Positions 15,501 to 27,430 of a stretch of DNA of 64,000 bases are shown one piece after another; the stretch's first letter is position 1, and each line of letters begins with the position of its first letter. Source of the DNA: Ceratothoa steindachneri (lineage: Eukaryota; Arthropoda; Malacostraca; Isopoda; Cymothoidae); contig OZ018331.1 of the NCBI GenBank assembly GCA_963969495.1, positions 150,040,779 to 150,104,778 of the forward strand. Direction: 5' to 3'. The position numbers and the translations under genes are program-made. A model generated the notes under the pieces. That model did not search any database. It saw nothing but the letters and a program-made list of their open reading frames with translations, and had not been told where the DNA came from.

Positions 15501-18500
15501 ATTCTTCTCATTCATTTTATGATAACAAAATCGCTATTAAAATTCTCCTGATTCATTTTCTGATAACAAAATCGCTATTAAAATTCTTCTCATTCATTTT
15601 ATGATAACAAAATCGCTATTAAAATTCTTCTCATTCATTTTATGATTACAAAATCGCTATTAAAATTCTTCTCATTTATTTTATGATAACAAAATCGCTA
15701 TTAAAATTCTTCTCATTCATTTTATGATTACAAAATCGCTATTAAAATTCTTCTCATTCATTTTATGATAACAAAATCGCTATTAAAATTCTTCTCATTC
15801 ATTTTATGATAACAAAATCACTATTAAAATTCTTCTCATTCATTTTATGATAACAAAATCGCTATTAAAATTCTTCTCATTCATTTTATGTTAACAAAAT
15901 CGCTATTAAAATTCTTCTCATTCATTTTATGATTACAAAATCGCTATTAAAATTCTACTCATTTATTTTATGATTACAAAATCGCTATTAAAATTCTTCT
16001 CATTCATTTTATGATAACAAAATCGCTAATAAAATTCTCCTCATTCATTTTATGATAACAAAATCGCTTTTAAAATTCTTCTTATTCATTTTATGATAAC
16101 AAAATCGCTATTAAAATTCTTCTCATTCATTTTATGATAACAAAATCGCTATTAAAATTCTTCTCATTCATTTTATGATAACAAAATCGCTATTAAAATT
16201 CTTCTCATTCATTTTATGATTACAAAATCGCTATTGAAATTCTTCTCATTCATTTTATGATAACAAAATCGCTATTAAAATTCTTCTCATTCATTTCATG
16301 ATTACAAAATCGCTATTAAAATTCTCCTTATTCATTTTATGATAACAAAATCGCTATTAAAATTCTCCTCATTTATTTTATGATAACAAAATCGCTATTA
16401 AAATTCTTCTCATTCATTTTATGATAAAAAACCGCTATTAAAATTCTTCTCATTCATTTTATGATTACAAAATCGCTATTAAAATTCTTCTCATTCATTT
16501 TATGATAACAAAATCGCTATTAAAATTCTTCACATTAGTTATGATAACAAAATGGCTATTAAAATTCTCCTGATTCATTTTCTGATAACAAAATCGCTAT
16601 TAAAATTCTTCTCATTCATTTTATGATAACAAAACGCTATTAAAATTCTTCTCATTCATTTTATGATTACAAAATCGCTATTAAAATTCTTCTCATTCAT
16701 TTTATGATAACAAAATCGCTATTAAAATTCTTCTCATTCAATTATGATTACAAAATCGCTATTAAAATTCTTCTCATTCATTTTATGATAACAAAATCGC
16801 TATTAAAATTCTTTTCATTCATTTTATGTTAACAAAATCGCTATTAAAATTCTTCACATTCATTTTATGATTACAAAATCGCTATTAAAATTCTACTCAT
16901 TTATTTTATGATTACAAAATCGCTATTAAAATTCTTCTCATTCATTTTATGATAACAAAATCGCTAATAAAATTCTCCTCATTCATTTTATGATAACAAA
17001 ATCGCTATTAAAATTCTTCTTATTCATTTTATGATAACAAAATCGCTATTAAAATTCTTCTCAATCATTTTATGATAACAAAATCGCTATTAAAATTCTT
17101 CTCATTCATTTTATGATAACAAAATCGCTATTAAAATTCTTCTCATTCATTTTATGATTACAAAATCGCTATTGAAATTCTTCTCATTCATTTTATGATA
17201 ACAAAATCACTATTAAAATTCTTCTCATTCATTTCATGATTACAAAATCGCTATTAAAATTCTCCTTATTCATTTTATGATAACAAAATCGCTATTAAAA
17301 TTCTTCTTATTCATTTTATGATAACCAAATCGCTATTAAAATTCTCCTCATTCATTTTATGATAACAAAATCGCTATTACAATTCTTCTCATTCATTTTC
17401 TGATAACAAAATCGCTATTAAAATTCTTCTCATTTATTTTATGATTACAAAATCGCTATTTTAAATTCTCGTCATTCATTTTATGATAACAAAATCGCTA
17501 TTAAAATTCTTCTCATTCATTTTATGATAACAAAATCGCTATTAAAATTCTCCTCATTCATTTTATGATAACAAAATCGCTATTAAAATTCTTCTCATTC
17601 ATTTTACGATTACAAAATCGCTATTAAAATTCTTCTCATTCATTTTATGATAACAAATCGCTATTGAGGGTCTTGTCTTTCATTTTATGATAATAAAATC
17701 GATATTAAAATTCTTCTCATTCATTTTATGATAACAAAATCGCTATTAAAATTCTTCTCATTCATTTTATGATAACAAAATCGCTATTAAAATTCTTCTC
17801 ATTGATTTTATGATTACAAAATCGCTATTAAAATTCTTCTTCTTCATTTTATGATAACAAAATCGCTATTAAAATTCTTCTCATTCATTTTATGATAACA
17901 AAATCGCTATTAAAATTCTTCTCATTCATTTTATGATTACAAAATCGCTTTCAAAATTCTTCTCATTCATTTTATGATTACAAAATCGCTATTAAAATTC
18001 TCCTCATTCATTTTATGATCACAAAATCGCTATTAAAATCCTTCTCATTCATTTTATGATAACAAAATCACTATTAAAATTCTCCTCTTCCATTTTATGA
18101 TAACAAAATCGCTATTAAAATTCTTCTCATTCATTTTCTGATAACAAAATCGCTATTAAAATTTTCCTCATTTATTTTATGATTACAAAATCGCTATTAA
18201 AATTCTCGTCATTCATTTTATGATAACAAAATCGCTGTTAAAATTCTTCTCATTCATTTTATGATTACAAAATCGCTATTAAAATTCTCCTGATTCATTT
18301 TCCGATAACAAAATCGCTATTAAAATTCTTCTCATTCATTTTATGATTACAAAATCGCTATTAAAATTCTTTTCATTCATTTTATGATAACAAAATCGCT
18401 ATTCAAATTCTTCTCATTCATTTTATGATTACAAAATCGCTATTAAAATTTTCCTCATTCATTTTATGATAACAAAATCACTATTAAAATTCTTATCCTT

Positions 18501-21500
18501 CATTTTCTGATAACAAAATCGCTATTAAAATTCTCCTCATTCATTTTATGATAACAAAATCGCTATTAAAATTCTTATCATTTATTTTCTGATAACAAAA
18601 TCGCTATTAAAATTCTTCTCATTTATTTTCTGATAACAAAATCAATATTAAAATTCTCCTGATTCATTTTCTGATAACAAAATCGCTATTAAAATTCTTC
18701 TCATTCATTTTATGATAACAAAATCACTATTAAAATTCTTCTCATTCATTTTATGATAACAAAATTGCTATTAAAATTCTTCTCATTCATTTTATGATTA
18801 CAAAATCGCTAATAAAATTCTTCTCATTCATTTTATGATAACAAAATCGCCATTAAAAGTTTCGGATTCATTTTCTGATAACAAAATCGCTATTAAAATT
18901 CTCCTGATTCATTTTCTGATAACAAAATCGCTATTAAAATTCTTCTCATTCATTTTATGATAACAAAATCGCTATTTAAATTCTTCTCATTCATTTTATG
19001 ATAACAAAATCACTATTAAAATTTTTCTCATTCATTTTATGATAACAAAATCACTATTAAATTTCTCCTGATTCATTTTCTGATAACAAAATCGCTATTA
19101 AAATTCTTCTCATTCATTTTATGATAACAAAATCGCTATTAAATTCTTCTCATTCATTTTATGATTACAAAATCGCTATTAAAATTCTTCTCATTCATTT
19201 TATGATAACAAAATCGCTATTAAAATTCTTCACATTCATTTTATGATAACAAAATCGCTATTAAAATTCTCCTCATTCATTTTATGATAACAAAATCGCT
19301 ATTAAAATTCTTCTCATTCATTTTATGATAACAAAATCGCTATTAAAATTCTTCGGATTTATTTTATGATAACAAAATCGCTATTAAAATTCTCCTGATT
19401 CATTTTCTGATAACAAAATCGCTATTAAAATTCTTCTCATTCATTTTATGATAACAAAATCGCTATTAAAATTCTTCTCATTCATTTTATGATTACAAAA
19501 TCGCTATTAAAATTCTTCTCATTCATTTTATGATAACAAACCGCTATTAAAATTCTTCTCATTCATTTGATGATTACAAAATCGCTATTAAAATTCTTCT
19601 CATTCATTTTATGATAACAAAATCGCTATTCAAATTCTTCTCATTCATTTTATGATTACAAAATCGCTATTAAAATTCTTCTCATTCATTTTATGATAAC
19701 AAAATCACTATTAAAATTCTTCTCATTCATTTTATGATAACAAAATCACTATTAAAATTTTCCTGATTCATTTTCTGACAACAAAATCGCTATTAAAATT
19801 CTCCTCATTCATTTTATGATTACAAAATCGCTATTAAATTTCTTCGCATTCATTTTATGATAACAAAATCGCTATTAAAATTCTCCTCATTCATTTTATG
19901 ATAACAAAATTGCTATTAAAATTCTTCTCATTCATTTTATGATAACAAAATCGCTATTAAAATTCTTCTCATTCATTTTATGATAACAAAATCGCTATTA
20001 AAATTCTCCTGATTCATTTTCTGATAACAAAATCGCTATTAAAATTCTTCTCATTCATTTTATGATAACAAAATCGCTATTAAAATTCTTCTCATTCATT
20101 TTATGATTACAAAATCGCTATTAAAATTCTTCTCATTCATTTTATGATAACAAAATCGCTATTAAAATTCTTCTCATTCATTTTATGATTACAAAATCGC
20201 TATTAAAATTCTTCTCATTCATTTTATGATAACAAAATCGCTATTAAAATTCTTCTCATTCATTTTATGATAACAAAATCACTATTAAAATTCTTCTCAT
20301 TCATTTTATGATAACAAAATCGCTATTAAAATTCTTCTCATTCATTTTATGTTAACAAAATCGCTATTAAAATTCTTCTCATTCATTTTATGATTACAAA
20401 ATCGCTATTAAAATTCTACTCATTTATTTTATGATTACAAAATCGCTATTAAAATTCTTCTCATTCATTTTATGATAACAAAATCGCTAATAAAATTCTC
20501 CTCATTCATTTTATGATAACAAAATCGCTTTTAAAATTCTCTCTTATTCATTTTATGATAACAAAATCGCTATTAAAATTCTTCTCATTCATTTTATGAT
20601 AACAAAATCGCTATTAAAATTCTTCTGATTCATTTTATGATAACAAAATCGCTATTAAAATTCTTCTCATTCATTTTATGATTACAAAATCGCTATTGAA
20701 ATTCTTCTCATTCATTTTATGATAACAAAATCGCTATTAAAATTCTTCTCATTTATTTCATGATTACAAAATCGCTATTAAAATTCTCCTTATTCATTTT
20801 ATGATAACAAAATCGCTATTAAAATTCTTCTTATTCATTTTATGATAACCAAATCGCTATTAAAATTCTCCTCATTCATTTTATGATAACAAAATTGCTA
20901 TTAAAATTTTTCTCATTCATTTTCTGATAACAAAATCGCTATTAAAATTCTTCTCATTTATTTTATGATTACAAAATCGCTATTAAAATTCTCGTCATTC
21001 ATTTTATCATAACAAAATCGCTATTAAAATTCTTCTCATTCATTTTATGATAAATAAATCGCTATTAAAATTCTCCTCATTCATTTTATGATAACAAAAT
21101 CGCTATTAAAATTCTTCTCATTCATTTTATGATTACAAAATCGCTATTAAAATTCTTCTCATTCATTTTATGATAACAAAATCGCTATTAAAATTCTTCT
21201 CATTCATTTTATGATTACAAAATCGCTATTAAAATTTCCTCATTCATTTTATGATAACAAAATCACTATTAAAATTCTTATCATTTATTTTCTGATAACA
21301 AAATCGCTATTAAAATTCTCGTCATTCATTTTATGATAACAAAATCGCTATTAAAATTCTTCTCATTCATTTTATGATAACAAAATCGCTATTAAAATTC
21401 TTCTCATTCATTTTATGATAACAAAATCGCTATTAAAATTCTTCTCATTCATTTTATGATAACAAAATCGCTATTAATATTCTTCTCATTCATTTTATGA

Positions 21501-21814
21501 TTACAAAATCGCTATTAAAATTCTTTTCATTCATTTTATGATTACAAAATCGCTATTAAAATTCTTCTCATTCATTTTATGATTACAAAATCGCTATTAA
21601 AATTCTTCTCATTCATTTTATGATAACAAAATCGCTATTCAAATTCTTCTCATTCATTTTATGATTACAAAATCGCTATTAAAATTCTCCTCATTCATTT
21701 TATGATAACAAAATCACTATTCAAATTCTTTTCTTTCGTTTTATGCCATTGGAATCAATATTGAAGGTCTTCTCCAAATGTAATCCCTTAATACTATCCC
21801 TTCTGATTGGTTAG

Positions 21815-22120
21815 TCCGATGGGTTGGAGAGCCCAGTGTCCCAAAATGCTTTGCCTGACTACTCCCCTGGTTAAGGACTCTAGTAGCCTAAGATATGTTA
21901 CTCTGGTTAATCCCTGTGTTTGGGACCCCACTGCCCTGAAATACTTCATTAATCTCAGAGTCGGGGACCCCACTACACTAAGATGCTTTCATTTATTTAG
22001 TCCAGGTTGAGGACCATTGTGCCCTGAGACTTTTGGGTTAATCCACGAATTGAGAACTCCAGTACCCTAAGGTAATTTGCCCGCTTAATCCCCGGATTGG
22101 AGACCCCATTAGCACTCCGG
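21815..22120. repeat. Degenerate ~45-bp minisatellite, seven copies
   Basis: Seven diverged units share the pattern GGTTNGGGACCCCACTRCCCTAAGAT followed by a pyrimidine-rich segment and TTAATCC. Unit anchors (GGTTGGAGA, GGTTAAGGAC, GTTTGGGACC, GTCGGGGACC, GGTTGAGGACC, GAATTGAGAAC, GGATTGGAGACC) begin near 21822, 21869, 21918, 21960, 22005, 22047 and 22094, so spacing is 42-48 bp. It directly abuts the end of the 41-bp satellite but is unrelated to it in sequence. Short ORFs here are by-products of the repeat. Confidence 0.75.
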
Positions 22121-22149
22121 CCCTGACCCTTATTTCTTCTCCCCCACAG

Positions 22150-22326
22150 CTTTTGATAGTAGTCCGTGGCGACTCGGCCGTATTGAAGAAACGGATCAAG
22201 AGACTCCTGTTTAGGGGGCCTGAGCTGGAGTCGCCCCTCCTCAACGCTTTCCAGCTCCTCGCACCCCAAATCCAGGCCGACAGTTGGGTTCCCACGTTTG
22301 AATCGGGTGCAGGCCTCTCTTCGTAA
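22150..22326 (+). CDS. Possible terminal exon of an unrecognised protein
   Basis: A 20-base pyrimidine-rich run ending CCCCCACAG (22141-22149) looks like a good 3' splice acceptor. From 22150 one frame is open for 58 codons to TAA at 22324, beginning LLIVVRGDSAVLKKR and ending ESGAGLSS. After that single stop the same frame stays open for another 38 codons, to TGA at 22441. The tract is GC-richer than its surroundings. I do not recognise the protein. The opposite strand is also open here (133 codons, 22038-22439), so the coding strand is uncertain and the openness may only reflect base composition. No upstream exon was identified, and the preceding 300 bp is minisatellite. This could be a relic exon or chance. 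Confidence 0.25.
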   Translation, partial: LLIVVRGDSAVLKKRIKRLLFRGPELESPLLNAFQLLAPQIQADSWVPTFESGAGLSS

Positions 22327-22590
22327 TCAGAGGCCCCCGCTGCTTTCCCCAACAACGGAACTTGGCCGCAGACGGGCGCCGGCCTGCTGACGAAGCTCTT
22401 CTTTTTGTGCCCCTCTTCGCTGTCGTCCCCCCACCCCACCTGAACTGAGTGCCATCAGGTGCTCTTCCACCCTCCCACTACACCTAGCAACATTCCATAG
22501 ACGCGCGCGTTCATTACAGACTCGCGCCAAATTTATACACTTATTCCCATCGCAGTTCGGCTGCGACACATCAGACACAGAATGAGAATG
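22327..22590. other. GC-richer island with promoter-like motifs
   Basis: CpG-containing sequence follows the exon-like ORF and ends abruptly in AT-rich DNA near 22590. It contains GACGCGCGCG (22501 onward), GCGCCAAA (an E2F-type match within CTCGCGCCAAATTT) and CTAGCAAC (an RFX half-site type match). Motif matches this short are weak evidence. If a promoter lies here it could drive transcription leftward, where the minus-strand ORF starts at 22439. Confidence 0.2.
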
Positions 22591-22884
22591 TATTGAGGAG
22601 GTATAAATATTAATGGCATTAATAATGAGAATAGGATCATATTTTTACCAATGTTGTTGATATGTTATTATATTTATTATAACATTTCACTTCGATTGCG
22701 GAATTGGTACGGTTAATTTAGTGGCATTATTAGACAACTGCCCTGCTTCACGTCCAGCTGTAGATCCTTTCCTCCTCGAACTGGAAGACTACATTTTTTT
22801 ATAGGATAGCTAATCCACCAGTCCCAAAAAACTGGTTTCAAAGTTACCCCTTTATGTTAGCCTCTTTACCGTCACAGAAAACCG

Positions 22885-22890
<6 letters not shown>

Positions 22891-22950
<60 letters not shown>
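22891..22950. repeat. (AT)n microsatellite
   Basis: About 30 uninterrupted AT dinucleotides. Confidence 0.98.
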
Positions 22951-22952
<2 letters not shown>

Positions 22953-24479
22953 ATTTTTAAGTAGATACATATGATCTAAATGGTCTATGCATGTTAGCAT
23001 GAGTGAAAATTACATTACATACAAATTATGTTATATTAGTCCTTGATAATCCAAATTAAATGATAGAAGGATACATTCAATTTTATTAGTAAAAATTGTA
23101 TTGAAAGAATTTCCTAATTTAAATGTATGTTTATAAATATTTGTTAAGTTTGCAATCAATTTACTTGGAAATTTTGCACAGAGCCTTTGGCTAAATTGGC
23201 AAAAATTAAACAAAGCAAATGAGCTTATCTGAATTTGACAACTATGTAGTTTCACACACCTACATTGTGAAATAAGTGTAAAGAAAGCATTTTACGTGTG
23301 TAATTCCTTCATTACTGAGTCATACTCATAGAGTATTTAAATACTTATTATAGTGATTAATTTGTTCACTCGCTATGCCATTTAAGTGTTCTACAGAGAG
23401 GTTGTTTTTGTCCAGCAAATTTCTCCATCCTAATCATAGTTGGATTGCGTGCCAAAACATCCCAAATTTTACCACAAAATCTACTCAACTTCATTACTTT
23501 TGCATAACTACCAAACACCTCCAACATTAATTAATGAAACAATTAAATATAACCCAGTGATAGTATATTTATCATGGGAACTATTCATTTTTATGGTTAG
23601 TGAAACATGCGAAATTGAAACTCATGTACCCCTCTTTTAGTCAATTCAGGGGTCAGGCTCAGTTTTCTTGGCAACACCTTTCTTTTGTCAGGGGTTTATC
23701 TGAATTTTGGAGGGGAACATTGGGTTTGATGTGATTCTAGTAACGCCCGATGTTATTTATCAGAATGTTACCTGTAAATGATGTTTTTGAGCGGATATGT
23801 CATGGAGTGGTTTACTGCCCCGATTCCTTCCCTCCTGTGGAGTGTATACCCTTATTAATTCTGGGTAATTTTAGTATTTTCTAATTTATTTTAATACAGC
23901 CATATTTGGAAACTGGTCTAAATTTCACATTCGCCTCCATATACATACATATCTCTCTCCATAATAAACATCCACCTTCCTTAATTTTCTTTATGACTAC
24001 CAAATTCTTAGTCAAATTCCTGAAAATTCCCTGTGAAAGTCCATGAAAATACTTAGTAAATTTTTCCCATATCATTGTAGGCTTCCATCTCATTCAATTA
24101 TCCATTATATCTCTCACAACGTCCTATTTTTTTCCAATTTCGGTACGTTAAAATCTATAGCTTTCAAATTTAGATTTTTAATCACAAATAAATAACTAGA
24201 ATTTACGACTCACAAATAATAATAAATATTTTCCATTTATCTCACACAAATGGCTTCTTCCATGATTGGTCTTGAGCGAGGGCAAAGATGCTTGCACCCA
24301 AAACGTCATCTTTGATGCCACAAGAAAGCTTGGTGTTTATTTCAATTTCCCAGATTATATTTACGGTTGCTCAGTCATTCTACAACCAAGATTTGCAACA
24401 CAGCATACTGGTCACTAGGACTAGATGGCAACACTTAAGCCTGCCACTGCTACGACCAAGACGCGTTCTCCACCAAGCA

Positions 24480-24483
<4 letters not shown>

Positions 24484-24532
<49 letters not shown>
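24484..24532. repeat. (TC)n microsatellite
   Basis: About 24 uninterrupted TC dinucleotides, 75 bp before the left end of the first mariner. Confidence 0.98.
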
Positions 24533-24535
<3 letters not shown>

Positions 24536-24607
24536 AGACTGCCTTGTTCAATGCATTCTTAAAATGCGTTGCCATGGTTCCAACGCTCTCCCATCGATCC
24601 TGTTGTA

Positions 24608-26020
24608 TTGGGTTGAGGAATAAGTTCTTGCGGTGTTATCAAATTTATTCATTACCATTAACAATTTTAGAAAAACTTCATTTTTAATTGATAACAATAT
24701 GCAATTTAATCAATAGTGTATTCTCCGTTGTTATTTATGACTTCTTCCCAACGTTCAACTAGTTTTGGGATGCCTCTCCAATAACAATCTCTGGAATTTG
24801 ACTCGAAGAATTCGTCTAACCAGGTTTTTAATTCCACATCAGTATTGAACGAAACGCCGCGCAAATTGTTAGAGAGCGATCGTAACAGATGGAAATCCGA
24901 TGGAGCCAGGTCTGGCGAATATGGAGGATGCGGCAGGATTTCCGAATTAAGCGTTTGGATGGCGTCTTATGTCATATTGGTAATGTGAGGACAAGCATTG
25001 CCGTGTTGCAGAAGGACTCCATAACGTCGATGAGGTCGCTTTTCACGAATAGCTTCGGCTAGTCGATACATTTGTTGAACGTAGAGTTCTGCATTGACAA
25101 TCTCGTTGTTCGCAAGGAACTCATAAAGAATGATGCCTTCACAATCTTACCACACACACAACATCGTCTTTCGTGGATGAAGTCCTTGCTTTAATCGCGG
25201 AAGTGGTTTTTTATTGGGGCTAAGCCATTGTTGTCGATGGTTCATGTTCACATAAACACAGCACTTTTCGTTGCCAGTGATGATGCGGTAAAGAAATTTG
25301 TCCTTTTATCCACGAGTAGCCATGTGACGAGCAAGCAAACCTGCGGCAATCGTGGAGCGTTGAAGTTTGTTGCTTTCGCTCAAAGCGTGCGGAACCTATG
25401 CACCGAGTTTTTAAACTTTCGCCATCGAGTGAAGGTGATTCACTACAGTTTTCTGATCACACGCCAATTGTAAAGCCAATTCTCTAGTCGATTTACGAGG
25501 ATTTTCATGAAGAAGGTCGTTCAATCGATCTTCATCTAACTTAATGGGGGCGACCAGAACGTTCTTCGTCATTAAAATTGAAGACCGTCATTAAGACCGT
25601 TTTTAAAACGTGAAAACCACCATTGAGCTGTCCTTTCTGATTAAGCATTTTCTCCGTACACAACACAAATATCGCGACGAGCTTTGGCTGCGTTTGTATT
25701 GTTCCCGTCTCCATTGAAAATGAATAACAACAAGTGTCGAAAATGCGCCTTTCTTTCAACTTGAAATTCCATTTTGAGGGGACAAAACAAAAATTAAATT
25801 AACGCAACTTTTAAATAAACCGCAATCACTTATTACTCAACTTCAAGGCGTAGCCTAAGCAAAAGCCTAATAGTCTACGCTCTTAAGAGACGTAGCCTAA
25901 CCTTTGCAAATATTGCTTTCATTATTTATTATTGTTTCTTAATATGTGCACAAAACACGTCAACAAAACTTAAATCAACACAACATTGAAAAAAACGCAA
26001 GAACTTATTCCTCAACCTAA
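24608..26020 (-). mobile_element. Complete-length but inactive mariner element
   Basis: The ends are inverted repeats: GGTTGAGGAATAAGTTCTTG at the left (24611 onward) and its reverse complement at the right (ending 26017). Terminal bases are TTGGG and CCTAA, and a TA target duplication lies on each side (24606-24607 and 26021-26022). Length is 1413 bp, normal for mariner. The transposase relic is on the minus strand with a ~250-bp untranslated leader at the high-coordinate end. Ends and target site are intact enough to define the insertion exactly. Confidence 0.93.
24706..25772 (-). pseudogene. Mariner transposase pseudogene
   Basis: In the source family this is a DDE/D cut-and-paste transposase (D34D catalytic triad) with an N-terminal helix-turn-helix. 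Reading leftward from ATG at 25772, the frames give MEFQVERKAHFRHLL, then a broken HTH region, then ERSGRP near 25545. The C-terminal signature HPPYSPDLAPSDFHL is intact near 24900, and the relic ends GEYTID-stop at 24706. Several frameshifts and stops interrupt it, including a TAA after MLCVW. Two catalytic aspartates are visibly replaced: the usual TGDE block reads TGNEKC (near 25270) and the usual HDNA block reads HGNA (near 25005). The third aspartate, in SPDLAPSD, remains. Total length matches a ~350-residue transposase. It is certainly non-functional. Confidence 0.93.
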
Positions 26021-26022
26021 TA

Positions 26023-26655
26023 GAATTATTATCTTCTAATCTCTCCCTTGACATTTTCTTTCCTTGTCTGTCTTCCCCCTTCTCTCTCTGAAAATAAATT
26101 GATCACCTCAGGAAGGCCTCTCGTAAGATGGTGTCAAGCTTGCAATGCTGCGGGTGACATCCGCAGAATTGCATGCCCGAACCCTGGGAGGGGGTGGGGG
26201 AGTTGTTTACATTAATAAGGTTAATCAGATTCAGGAGAGTTGTGAGTCCTCGCGGTTCAAACGCCACAGTTTCTACACTACTTTTCTTATCTAACTTCCA
26301 CGCATTTTCACTTCTCCCTACTTCACCATTTTAGTTACAAACCTCCCTTTCTATACATTTCGACTCAGATGCACTCGTTGGTTTTCATTTTTTTAGTTTC
26401 AAATAACAACAGCCATTAAGAGGGGGCATTTAAGACCCCCACCTCCCGCTGTGTCAATCAATTTGGTGCTCGCAAAAAGAAACGCAGTAACCATTGAGGG
26501 CACTTCACTTGAGGGAAAGAGTCATAAGAAGTAGCACAAAGGTCAGACTATGAGTTTTGGGGCATGTAGGGTAGGATACATATCTACAACAACAAAATTG
26601 TATAAAGAGAACAGTTTTTAAGTACGAACTTGAACACCTCATAGGCGTTCATTGG
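26023..26655. other. Intergenic DNA, nothing recognised
   Basis: Mixed-composition DNA with a short GT/GGGGG run (GGGAGGGGGTGGGGGAG, near 26190). No ORF above 60 codons, no repeat and no RNA gene were recognised. Confidence 0.5.
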
Positions 26656-27430
26656 TACTCACACACACACACACCAATCCTTCTCTCCATTTAGAACACT
26701 TCCCGTGCTTACACACATACATACACGATCATTAGTGCTCATGTAGATCAATCCTTCTCTCCATTTAGAACACTTCCCGTGCTTACACACATACATACAC
26801 GATCATAAGTGCTCATGTAGATCAATCATATTTAGAACACTTCCCGTGCTTACACACATACATACACGATCATTAGTGCTCATGTAGATCAATCCTTCTC
26901 CATTTAGAACACTTCCCGTGCTTACACACATACATACACGATCATTAGTGCTCATGTAGATCAATCCTTCTCCATTTAGAACACTTCCCGTGCTTACACA
27001 CATACATACACGATCATTAGTGCTCATGTAGATCAATCCTTCTCCATTTAGAACACTTCCCGTGCTTACACACATACATACACGATCATTAGTGCTCATG
27101 TAGATCAATCATTTTCCATTTAGAACACTTCCCGTGCTTACACACATACATACACGATCATTAGTGCTCATGTAGATCAATCCTTCTCCATTTAGAACAC
27201 TTCCCGTGCTTACACACATACATACACGATCATTAGTGCTCATGTAGATCAATCCTTCTCCATTTAGAACACTTCATGTGCTTACACACATACATACACG
27301 ATCATTAGTGCTCATGTAGATCAATCCTTCTCCATTTAGAACACTTCATGTGCTTACACACATACATACACGATCATTAGTGCTCATGTAGATAAATCCT
27401 TCTTCATTTAAAACACTTCCCGTGCTTACA
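26656..27430. repeat. 72-bp minisatellite, about 10.5 copies
   Basis: Units contain CACTTCCCGTGCTTACACAC, ATACATACACGATCATTAGT and GCTCATGTAGATCAATCC. Period is 72 bp; the first units carry an extra CT (TTCTCTCC instead of TTCTCC), making 74 bp. Two late units have CACTTCATG for CACTTCCCG, and the last copy is diverged (GATAAATCCTTCTTCATTTAAA). Because 72 is divisible by three, the minus strand shows an open frame with a 24-residue repeat (IYMSTNDRVCMCVSTGSVLN). That ORF is a by-product, since it stops as soon as a unit has an indel. Confidence 0.95.

Larger units (their letters stand above)
1..21775. repeat. 41-bp AT-rich satellite array (about 530 monomers)
   Basis: The whole stretch is a head-to-tail array of a 41-bp monomer, recognisable by the blocks ATGATAACAAAATCGCTATT and AAAATTCTTCTCATT. 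The period was measured from successive TAACAAAATC blocks. Most monomers differ from consensus at 0-4 positions. Recurrent variants are ATAACA/ATTACA, TCGCT/TCACT, TTCTTCTCATT/TTCTCCTGATT and TTTATG/TTTCTG. Occasional 1-4 bp deletions occur (AAACCGC, ATTAAATTC). No ORF or gene interrupts it and it begins before the window. The last monomers at about 21720-21775 decay (TTTCGTTTTATGCCATTGG), which is normal at an array edge. No CENP-B box is evident. A centromeric or pericentromeric role is possible but cannot be judged here. Confidence 0.98.
22591..24607. other. AT-rich intergenic DNA, no gene seen
   Basis: I see only short ORFs (at most 111 codons) without recognisable domains. The 111-codon ORF at 24288-24623 is largely translated TC microsatellite. 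Two microsatellites are listed separately. No splice-site-flanked exon or RNA gene was found. Confidence 0.6.

Noticed and set aside
1..21775. CRISPR-like array
   Set aside because: The 41-bp units are contiguous and similar along their whole length, with no unique spacers, and the window is eukaryotic.
24288..24623. 111-codon plus-strand ORF with a Ser/Leu run
   Set aside because: The run is the TC microsatellite, the rest has no domain, and the ORF ends inside the mariner terminal repeat.
26803..27108. Repeat protein of four 24-residue units on the minus strand
   Set aside because: It is a translated 72-bp minisatellite; the frame breaks where a unit has an indel, and no start context or flanking coding sequence supports it.
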